Positions 16,475 to 22,369 of a DNA stretch of 32,460 nt are shown here, piece after piece. Made by a program: the position numbers and the translations under genes. The notes below the pieces were generated by a model that did no database searches, was not told where the DNA came from, and saw only the letters and a list, made by a program, of their open reading frames with translations. Every line of letters starts with the position of its first letter. Within the stretch, counting starts at the first letter, position 1. The stretch is from Desulfuromonadaceae bacterium UBA2294 (GTDB taxonomy: Bacteria; Desulfobacterota; Desulfuromonadia; Desulfuromonadales; UBA2294), in NCBI GenBank assembly GCA_002345625.1, contig DDWE01000118.1, forward strand, positions 2,263-34,722, written 5' to 3'.

Positions 16475-16512
16475 TAGGGTACGAACACACATTAACCCGA
16501 CAGGAGGAGACC

Positions 16513-16743
16513 ATGGACGCACGCACAACCACCGATCCCGTCACCCTACTGATCCATCAATGTCATCGTGATCCCGACGAAGCCGAGCGCCTTTACCATC
16601 TGGTCGCCGAAAAACGGGTCCGCCGTATTGACCTGACTGACGGGCACATTGAACTGACCGAGAAACAGATCGGCGAATTTGTCAGCCGTTTCAGCTCCGA
16701 GGTGGAGACGGCGCTCTGGCAATCGAAACGGCTGAAGCACTAA
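16513..16743 (+). CDS. Small conserved-looking protein, 76 aa, unknown
   Basis: Soluble, charged protein of 76 aa that I do not recognise. It begins MDARTTTDPVTLLIHQC and has a short strand-turn-helix pattern (RRIDLTDGHIELTEKQIGEFVSRF). It is supported by a very good AGGAGGAG ribosome site, a plausible promoter at 16447-16474 and a strong terminator right after it, so it forms a complete single-gene unit. No function is proposed. Confidence 0.72.
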   Translation: MDARTTTDPVTLLIHQCHRDPDEAERLYHLVAEKRVRRIDLTDGHIELTEKQIGEFVSRFSSEVETALWQSKRLKH

Positions 16744-16783
16744 AATCTGTCTGCTTTCGCCGCACTGCCGTTCTGTGTTATAG

Positions 16784-16823
16784 ACAAACCCGCTTTGCAG
16801 TCGCAAGGCGGGTTTGTGTTTTT
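16784..16823 (+). terminator. Rho-independent terminator
   Basis: ACAAACCCGC (16784-16793) pairs with GCGGGTTTGT (16808-16817), extended inward by TT/AA, and is followed by GTTTTT. It ends the 76-aa gene's transcript. Confidence 0.85.
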
Positions 16824-16844
16824 CGCACGACGATCAAAGGCAAA

Positions 16845-16868
16845 GCAATTGGACGCGGATCAAATCTG
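16845..16868 (-). repeat. Dispersed repeat, copy 2 (inverted)
   Basis: These 24 bases are the perfect reverse complement of 71-94 (core GACGCGGATCAAATC). Together with 17065-17100 they form two opposed copies about 230 bases apart. Confidence 0.75.
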
Positions 16869-17064
16869 GTTTTCCCAGATTTAAAGAAAAATAAAGTTGG
16901 TAAATCTCGCCATTGGGAAACCAATCTTATCGAACGCAGATAAAGGCTGGATGGACGCAGATTAAAACGAACCTTTGGCCCAATCCTTTACAGCCAAATG
17001 ATCTTTTTTTATCCGCCCGTATCCTGAGTTTACCTGTTTTCGCCAAAAAGCCCTTTGCCCTGCC

Positions 17065-17100
17065 TTTGTCTGATCCGTGAAAATCAGATTTTATCCGCGT
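17065..17100 (+). repeat. Dispersed repeat, copy 3
   Basis: TGATCCGTGAAAATCAGATT (17071-17090) differs from 48-67 by one base, and both are preceded by TTTG and followed by a TATCCGCGT or GATCCGCGT unit. In both cases a start codon follows 55-115 bases later. Confidence 0.75.
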
Positions 17101-17155
17101 GCCATTCAGCTTTTAGATGTGCATTGACTCACCCTGACAACCGACGGAAGGCCAC

Positions 17156-17968
17156 GTGTCGCACAATCATAAATTCGCCGTACCACTGACGGATGGCCTC
17201 ACCGTCGAGGCGGTCTGGTATCCCTCCGGCACTCTCTGTCTGTCGACCCAGGCCGGCTGCGCCCTGCGCTGTCCGTTTTGTGCGTCGGGCGCCGAAGGCT
17301 TGCGCCGCAATCTCACCTTGAAGGAACTGCATCAGCAGGTCGCCCTGGCGCAACAACACGGTCACAACATCCAGCGGCTGACCCTCTCGGGTATCGGCGA
17401 ACCACTGCACAATCTGGCGACGGTCGCGGCTTTCGTTACGGACTGCCATCAACAGGGTCTGCCGGTCTCCCTGACCAGCACCGGCGCGCCACCGGAAAGG
17501 TTGCCGGACCTACTGTCCCTGCCACACAACGGTGTCATGCTCTCCCTGCACGCCGGCACCAGGGCCACCCACCACCTTCTTATTCCGCACGGCCCTGACC
17601 TTGACACACTCTGGGGTGTATTCACCAGCTGTCTTGGCAACCTGTCACGCCGGGCGCGGCGCAAAATCGGCATCAACTATCTACTGCTGGCGGACATCAA
17701 CGACACCCCGAAAGAGATCACCGCCCTGATTGAAAGATTACGTCCCTGGCCCGACCTCACCCTGCACCTGCTGACCCTGAACCCGGTGCCGGACAGCGAC
17801 TGGCGCAGCCCGCCGGCAGAAGTCATTGACACTCTGCACAAGGAACTGACAGACGCCGGCCTCAACGTCCGCCGCGCCAACCGCTGGCGACAACAGCAGG
17901 AAGGGGGTTGCGGTACACTGGTCGCGGCCTGCGGCCCTCTGGAGTCATACCTGATACCTGATACCTGA
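17156..17968 (+). CDS. Short RlmN/Cfr-like radical SAM enzyme
   Basis: Protein of 270 aa that resembles the catalytic core of RlmN/Cfr (RNA adenosine methyltransferases). The radical SAM cluster motif is C35-x3-C39-x2-C42 within GCALRCPFCASG. C28 in TLCLSTQ matches the methyl-carrying resolving cysteine position of RlmN, and C252 in GGCGTLVA matches the second catalytic cysteine. LSGIGEPL is the SAM-contact loop. The usual RlmN is about 350 aa; the N-terminal accessory domain of about 90 aa that helps RNA binding is absent, so the substrate may differ from 23S A2503. The start is GTG with GGAAGG 5 bases upstream. The last residues ESYLIPDT and the stop fall in a heptamer tandem repeat. Confidence 0.85.
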   Translation: MSHNHKFAVPLTDGLTVEAVWYPSGTLCLSTQAGCALRCPFCASGAEGLRRNLTLKELHQQVALAQQHGHNIQRLTLSGIGEPLHNLATVAAFVTDCHQQGLPVSLTSTGAPPERLPDLLSLPHNGVMLSLHAGTRATHHLLIPHGPDLDTLWGVFTSCLGNLSRRARRKIGINYLLLADINDTPKEITALIERLRPWPDLTLHLLTLNPVPDSDWRSPPAEVIDTLHKELTDAGLNVRRANRWRQQQEGGCGTLVAACGPLESYLIPDT

Positions 17969-17995
17969 TACCTGATACCTGATACCTGATACCTG
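17947..17995 (+). repeat. Seven tandem copies of heptamer ATACCTG
   Basis: Seven perfect ATACCTG units run without interruption, with a degenerate continuation and another unit at 18009-18016. The array spans the 3' end of the radical SAM gene, supplies its stop codon, and reaches almost to the 3' end of the convergent acetyltransferase gene. A unit of seven is not a multiple of three. Confidence 0.97.
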
Positions 17996-18019
17996 ATTCC
18001 TAAAATCTGATACCTGCCT

Positions 18020-18835
18020 TCACCCAATACTCCCCAAACTGGCCAGAGCGACCAGTCCGGAGAGATCGATCCCGGAACGATCACCGCGCACCATCAGTAC
18101 TGTCCGCCCCGCAGCACGAAACCCGCACGCCGACAGCATCATGCGCACCGGCGATGAGAGCGGCACATCGGCACAAACCTCACCACCACCGGCGGCAGCG
18201 AGCAGCCGGGTCAGGACGGTACGATTCTCACGCGGGCAGAGGGAGGATGAGTACCAGGGACCGAGTACCTGCAGGTGCGACCCCGGCTGCAGCAGCGCCG
18301 CCGTCGACCCCGTAACGGCAACCTTTCCAGCAGCCAGCAGCGGCTGCAGCAAGGCGGTCCGAGGCGCCCCCCAAACAGCAGCATCCGCAGCCAGCAGGGC
18401 AAGAGTCTCGCTGTCCGGCTGCGGCGCAGACGTCTCCGCAGCCGCAGCCGGACGTACCCAGCGCTCGATCTCATCGATTGCGACAAAACCATGCCGCTCG
18501 TACAGAGGTCGACCGAGGGGCGAAGCGGTGAGCCAGAGGCTGCCACACCCCTGCGCCGTCAGCCGTTTCAGAGCGTGACGGAACAGGCGGCCACCGTAGC
18601 CCCGGCCACGCAGTGTTGCCGGCACAATTAGGTTGCCGATCCAGCCGCAGTGACCCGCCGCCACGGCGGTGACACAACCACAGGTCTGTCGGTCATGTTT
18701 CAACACCCAGGCGCTGTCGGTCAACGGCCCCTGCAACAGGGCCAGCTCACTCTCCGGCACCCGCCAGCCTTCAGCCACGGCCAGATCCAGGAAAACCCCC
18801 CAGTCGTCTGTTCGCATCCGCTGTAAAGTTTTCAT
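18020..18835 (-). CDS. GNAT-family N-acetyltransferase with C-terminal domain
   Basis: Protein of 271 aa. Residues 1-125 are a GNAT fold that should transfer an acetyl group from acetyl-CoA; the CoA-binding loop is ATLRGRGYGGRLFRHAL, and PLYERHGF closes the fold. Residues about 140-271 form a second domain of the kind found behind GNAT in Acetyltransf_18-type proteins, with VLGPWYSSSLCPREN. The substrate is unknown. The gene begins 9 bases after the nifV stop in the same direction, so it may be transcribed with nifV, though no nitrogenase role is known for it. Its ribosome site is weak. Confidence 0.85.
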   Translation of the reverse strand: MKTLQRMRTDDWGVFLDLAVAEGWRVPESELALLQGPLTDSAWVLKHDRQTCGCVTAVAAGHCGWIGNLIVPATLRGRGYGGRLFRHALKRLTAQGCGSLWLTASPLGRPLYERHGFVAIDEIERWVRPAAAAETSAPQPDSETLALLAADAAVWGAPRTALLQPLLAAGKVAVTGSTAALLQPGSHLQVLGPWYSSSLCPRENRTVLTRLLAAAGGGEVCADVPLSSPVRMMLSACGFRAAGRTVLMVRGDRSGIDLSGLVALASLGSIG

Positions 18836-18844
18836 TTTATCGAC

Positions 18845-19981
18845 CTAGGCGACCTGTGCCTGCCACAGCGAAAGCAGGTCACCGTCGTCGAGCGGTCGCT
18901 TGCTCCCCTGGCTCAGGGCACGCATCGGCTCAATCAACGCCGTCGCCTGAGCCGCATCCGCCTGAATCCCGAGCAGCTGTAAACGATGTACCAAAGCGCT
19001 GCGCCCGGAGTGCTTACCGAGCACCAGCTGGCGCTTGAGACCGACTTCGGCCGGATCAAACCCTTCGTAGTTACCGGGTCGCTTCAGAACCCCGTCGGCG
19101 TGCAGACCCGACTCGTGGGCAAAAACCCGCTCGCCAACGACCGCCTTCCATTCCGGGACCGGCCGGCAGCTGGCCTGGCCGACAAAACGTGACAACTCGA
19201 CAAAGCGCTTCGTATCAACGCCTGGATCGATACCACAGGCGTGTTTGAGCGCCATCACCACCTCTTCCAGCGCTGCGTTGCCAGCGCGCTCACCAAGCCC
19301 GTTGACGGTCGTGTTGACAAAGCGTGCTCCGGCCTTGATGCCGGCGATGGCGTTGGCAGTGGCCATGCCGAGGTCATTGTGGGTGTGGACCTCGATATCG
19401 AGATCGGGCACCTGACGGCGCAAAAAAGCGACATTATCGAAGGTGGCAAAAGGGTCGAGGATGCCGAGAGTATCGCAGTAACGGAAGCGATCGGCACCGA
19501 GGCTTTTAGCAATCTGCATCAGCTCGACCAGAAAAGTGAGGTCGGCGCGGCTGGCATCTTCGCCGCCGACCGAAACGTACAGGTCGTGCTGTTTGGCGAA
19601 ACCGAGGGCAATCTTGAGTTGTTCCTTGACCCAGTTGCGATCCTTGCGGAGCTTGTGGGCAATGTGCGTATCCGAGACCGACAGGGAGATATCGACCGCG
19701 CCGACGCCGGTAGCAAGGGATGCGGAGATATCGCCGATGGTCGCGCGGTTCCAGGTGATCAGCCGCGCCGACAGCCCCATATCGACCAGGGCGCGAACGC
19801 TGTGCTGCTCCTCAATCCCCATGGCCGGGATGCCGCACTCGAGCTCGCCGACACCGATCTCATCAAGCATCCGGGCAATGCGCTTCTTCTCTTCGAGGGA
19901 GAAGACCACCCCGGCGGTCTGCTCACCGTCGCGCAAGGTGGTGTCGTCAATCACAACCTGTTGCGGCTTCTCTGTGCTCAT
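18845..19981 (-). CDS. nifV: Homocitrate synthase NifV
   Basis: Enzyme of 378 aa condensing acetyl-CoA and 2-oxoglutarate to R-homocitrate, the organic ligand of the nitrogenase FeMo cofactor. The DRE-TIM family hallmarks are DTTLRDGEQTAGVVFS near the start, the catalytic-metal HTHNDLGMA motif, GLGERAGNAALEEV, and HESGLHADGVLK. The length and the nif context favour NifV over isopropylmalate synthase LeuA, which is longer with a regulatory domain. ATG 19981 is chosen because GGAGGTG lies 5 bases ahead; longer frames would run through the terminator. Upstream are a sigma54-type promoter (20095-20109) and an unusual leader with a terminator hairpin and a small ORF. Confidence 0.93.
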   Translation of the reverse strand: MSTEKPQQVVIDDTTLRDGEQTAGVVFSLEEKKRIARMLDEIGVGELECGIPAMGIEEQHSVRALVDMGLSARLITWNRATIGDISASLATGVGAVDISLSVSDTHIAHKLRKDRNWVKEQLKIALGFAKQHDLYVSVGGEDASRADLTFLVELMQIAKSLGADRFRYCDTLGILDPFATFDNVAFLRRQVPDLDIEVHTHNDLGMATANAIAGIKAGARFVNTTVNGLGERAGNAALEEVVMALKHACGIDPGVDTKRFVELSRFVGQASCRPVPEWKAVVGERVFAHESGLHADGVLKRPGNYEGFDPAEVGLKRQLVLGKHSGRSALVHRLQLLGIQADAAQATALIEPMRALSQGSKRPLDDGDLLSLWQAQVA

Positions 19982-19998
19982 ACGGCACCTCCAGCGTC

Positions 19999-20079
19999 TT
20001 AAATCAAAAACCCCGGGACCGTTTCCGGTCCCGGGGCGTCGTTGCCACGGATGCCGGCAACCGTGCCGGCGTGAATCAT
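19999..20079 (-). CDS. Possible 26-codon leader ORF of nifV
   Basis: ATG 20079 opens a frame of 26 codons (MIHAGTVAG ... VPGFLI) that ends in TAA 17 bases before the nifV ATG, just ahead of the nifV ribosome site. The frame spans both leader hairpins. An AGGGA lies upstream, but the predicted sigma54 start at about 20083 would leave it outside the RNA, so translation would be nearly leaderless. It may be chance; its value is as a possible attenuation peptide. Confidence 0.3.
   Translation of the reverse strand: MIHAGTVAGIRGNDAPGPETVPGFLI
20002..20036 (-). terminator. Terminator hairpin inside the nifV leader
   Basis: On the minus strand CCCCGGGACC, a six-base loop, GGTCCCGGGG, then TTTTTGATTT. 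The 10-bp GC stem with a T-run is a textbook intrinsic terminator. It sits between the predicted nifV promoter and the nifV ATG, with only about 20 bases from T-run to ATG. It may be an attenuator, or it may end read-through from the upstream kinase gene. Confidence 0.85.
20053..20070 (-). other. Second leader hairpin upstream of the nifV terminator
   Basis: GCCGGCA and TGCCGGC form a 7-bp stem with a four-base loop. An overlapping CACGG/CCGTG pairing is also possible. With the terminator it makes a two-hairpin leader. Confidence 0.55.
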
Positions 20080-20094
20080 CGTCTTCCCTGTAGA

Positions 20095-20109
20095 GCATAA
20101 GCCGTGCCA
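20095..20109 (-). promoter_or_regulatory. Sigma54 (-24/-12) promoter of nifV
   Basis: On the minus strand TGGCACGGCTTATGC: GG and GC at exact -24/-12 spacing, matching the consensus TGGCAC-N5-TTGC except for one base in the -12 block. The predicted start is near 20083. Confidence 0.78.
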
Positions 20110-20160
20110 GAACCAGATCTGCGGAAAACAGCACTTTTAGCGAGAAAACCGGCCAACAGT

Positions 20161-20177
20161 GCCTGAAATCCAGGCAA
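20161..20177. promoter_or_regulatory. Palindrome TGCCT-N7-AGGCA upstream of the nifV promoter
   Basis: TGCCTGAAATCCAGGCA is a perfect 5+5 palindrome with a 7-base spacer, centred about 86 bp upstream of the predicted sigma54 start of nifV. The same arms and spacer length occur at 24392-24408 upstream of nifE. Candidate enhancer site for a sigma54 activator. Confidence 0.65.
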
Positions 20178-20205
20178 CTCTGTATGTGAAACGGGCAGAA
20201 GCGGC

Positions 20206-21507
20206 TCAGGTGCGCGGAAAGGCCACTGTCACCTTGAGCCCGGAGCCACCCTCAGCATCGGTCAGTCTAACCTCGCCACCGTAGCGGTGGGCAACCTCAC
20301 GCACGATGGAGAGTCCGAGTCCACTACCCTCGACCGTGTTGCCAAGGCGGCGATAAAAGCGATCAAAGACCCGTTCCCGGTCATCAACCGGGATTCCCGG
20401 CCCGGTGTCCTGAACCTCGCAGCGAACTGTGTTGCCCTCCGTATAAACATCGACATCGATCCGTCCACCGTCCGGGGTATAGCGAATCGCATTATCGATC
20501 AGGTTACCCAGAAGCACCCGAAAGCTTTCCATGTCCCCCATTACGGTGGACGGTTCGCAGCGCACCATTCCGAGATCAAGCCCGGCATGCTGCGCCATCG
20601 GTGCATAGTCAACAACCACCGCCGACGCCAGTGCGCTGAGATCGACGGGCACCTGCGGCAGGTGCCACCCTTCTGGAGCCAGTCTTGCCAAAGCAAGCAA
20701 CTGTTGCACCAGATGGGCGGCCCGCGTCGTCCCGGAGCGGATTCCCTGCAAGGCCAGCCGGCGCTCCTCATCACTCCCCCCCCGCTGCAGAAGCTGGGCC
20801 TGCAGTTGGACGGCGGCCAACGGCGTCCGCAACTCATGGGCGGCGTCGGCAACAAATTTCCGCTGCCCTTCCATGGCCAGTTCGAGGCGCCCGAACAGAT
20901 CATTGAGGGCGGCCACCAAAGGTTGCACCTCGCGCGGCTGGGAGGCAACCGGCAACGGCTGCAGGGAATCCGGGCGCCGCCGCTCCAGAGCCGCGACGAT
21001 CCGCGACAGCGGCCGCACCCCGTAGCCGACCCCGAACCAGATCAGCAACGCGAGAACCGGAATCAACCCGAGGACCGGACCGAGACTGGCAAAGGCGACC
21101 TCAAGCCCCATCTCCAGACGCTCCTCCAGAGGCTGTGTGACCTGAATCGTTCGGAGGCCATCCTCCATCTGGAAGCTGCGCCAGTCCTGGTCACGCCAGT
21201 GATACGTGCTGAAACCTGAGACGGGATGCCGAGGCAGGAACAGTTCCGGCTGCGAATCAAACAGTAGACGATCCTTCTCCCAGACCTGCACCAACAGATA
21301 CTCCTGAGTCGATACCGATGCGGTGGAGTGTGATTCCCGGAACGACGTCGCGTTCTCCAAGCCGACGGCAACCAATCGCAACTGATCGTCTACCAGTTCG
21401 TTGACTTCGCGATCGACCTGAAGAAAGGTCACCACGCCCGCGGCCAGGACCGCCACAAACTGGCCGAGGATCAACCAGATGAGCAAGCGTTTCCGCAGTG
21501 AGGTCAC
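20206..21507 (-). CDS. Sensor histidine kinase, QseC/PmrB-like
   Basis: Inner-membrane kinase of 433 aa. Membrane segments are at about 8-30 and 143-163, with a periplasmic sensor of about 110 aa between them. HAMP at 164-215, HisKA with H224 in DAAHELRTPL, then an ATPase domain with N-box LLGNLIDNAIRYTP, G1 DTGPGIP, F-box VFDRFYR and G2 GSGLGLSIV. It should phosphorylate the regulator encoded immediately upstream; the two genes overlap by ATGA. Relatives respond to cationic peptides, metals or membrane stress; the signal here is unknown. Confidence 0.92.
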   Translation of the reverse strand: MTSLRKRLLIWLILGQFVAVLAAGVVTFLQVDREVNELVDDQLRLVAVGLENATSFRESHSTASVSTQEYLLVQVWEKDRLLFDSQPELFLPRHPVSGFSTYHWRDQDWRSFQMEDGLRTIQVTQPLEERLEMGLEVAFASLGPVLGLIPVLALLIWFGVGYGVRPLSRIVAALERRRPDSLQPLPVASQPREVQPLVAALNDLFGRLELAMEGQRKFVADAAHELRTPLAAVQLQAQLLQRGGSDEERRLALQGIRSGTTRAAHLVQQLLALARLAPEGWHLPQVPVDLSALASAVVVDYAPMAQHAGLDLGMVRCEPSTVMGDMESFRVLLGNLIDNAIRYTPDGGRIDVDVYTEGNTVRCEVQDTGPGIPVDDRERVFDRFYRRLGNTVEGSGLGLSIVREVAHRYGGEVRLTDAEGGSGLKVTVAFPRT

Positions 21508-22166
21508 GGTTGCCCCCCGAGCAGGTAGCCGACACCACGCACGGTATGGATAAAATCGGCCCCGAGTTTTTTGCGTAATTTATGAATAAACACCTCCACG
21601 GTGTTACTCTCGACCTCCTCCCCCCAACCATAGAGCCGCTCTTCGAGTTGGGCACGGGAGAGGACCGCGCCAGGACGTTCGAGGAGCGCTTCCAGAATCC
21701 GGAATTCGCGACCGGAAAGAGCCAGCGGTTCCTCTTGCCAGAAGGCTTCATGAGTGGCCGGATTGAGCCGTAACGCCCCGTGGGTCAGCAGCGGTTCGCC
21801 ACGTCCCTGATGCCGACGGAGCACAGCCCGGATCCGGGCACCGAGCTCATCCAGATCGAACGGCTTGACCAGATAGTCGTCGGCCCCGGCATCGAGGCCG
21901 GCAATCCGCGTCGAGACAGCATCGAGAGCCGTAAGGACGACCACTGGCACAGAGCTGCCGTTTCGCCGCTGGGCTTTGAGCAGTTCGAATCCAGACTTGC
22001 CCGGCAGGCCGAGATCGAGTAACACCAGATCGTAGACCTCGTTGTTCAAAGCCAGCTCGGCTTCGTCACCACCCTGGACCCAATCAACGGCGTAACCATC
22101 CTGGCGCAGCCAGCGGTTGACACCATCGCCAATGATCGGATCGTCTTCTATCAGCAGCAATCGCAT
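21504..22166 (-). CDS. OmpR-family response regulator, QseB/PmrA-like
   Basis: Regulator of 220 aa. The receiver has acidic residues E7, D8, D9, the phosphorylation site D51 in LVLLDLGLPG, and the lysine in DDYLVKPFD. The C-terminal winged-helix DNA-binding domain carries LSGREFRILEALLERPGAVLSR and the TVRGVGYLL end. It should bind tandem half-sites, and three 11-bp repeats lie in the divergent promoter region (22265-22297), so self-regulation and control of the sulfatase gene are likely. ATG 22166 is chosen over a GTG two codons earlier because family members begin MRLLLIEDD. Confidence 0.93.
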   Translation of the reverse strand: MRLLLIEDDPIIGDGVNRWLRQDGYAVDWVQGGDEAELALNNEVYDLVLLDLGLPGKSGFELLKAQRRNGSSVPVVVLTALDAVSTRIAGLDAGADDYLVKPFDLDELGARIRAVLRRHQGRGEPLLTHGALRLNPATHEAFWQEEPLALSGREFRILEALLERPGAVLSRAQLEERLYGWGEEVESNTVEVFIHKLRKKLGADFIHTVRGVGYLLGGQP

Positions 22167-22264
22167 CCACACCCCTTAGCAGTACAATAGCGAAACCGGT
22201 GTTAAAGTCTACCCCACACTCCGCGCGGCGCAAAGGGCTTATCAAGGGATCCCGGACAGAATCG

Positions 22265-22297
22265 GTCAAGGCTGCGTTAAGGCTCAGTTAAGACTCC
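22265..22297 (+). promoter_or_regulatory. Three 11-bp direct repeats, OmpR-type operator
   Basis: GTCAAGGCTGC, GTTAAGGCTCA and GTTAAGACTCC follow each other without a gap (22265-22275, 22276-22286, 22287-22297). A period of 11 bp, one helical turn, is the usual arrangement for OmpR/PhoB-family sites, and TTAAG cores recall the PmrA box. The site lies between the divergent regulator and sulfatase genes. Confidence 0.8.
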
Positions 22298-22369
22298 GGG
22301 GTTATGGTGGCACGAAAATAGACGAAGATTACGCTTTTGATCGCGAAACTGTGCCGACAAAGGATGAAC

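Larger units (their letters stand above)
16824..17155. other. Intergenic region rich in dispersed repeats
   Basis: No gene is seen in these 332 AT-rich bases. Repeat copies lie at 16845-16868 and 17065-17100, with shorter kin between them (ACGCAGATAAAGGCTGGA, GGACGCAGATTAAAACGA). It probably holds the promoter of the radical SAM gene. Confidence 0.6.

Noticed and set aside
17947..18016. CRISPR-like array
   Set aside because: The unit is only seven bases with no spacers; it is a simple tandem repeat.
22308..22325. TGGCACGAAAATAGAC as a sigma54 promoter for the sulfatase gene
   Set aside because: The -12 GC dinucleotide is absent.
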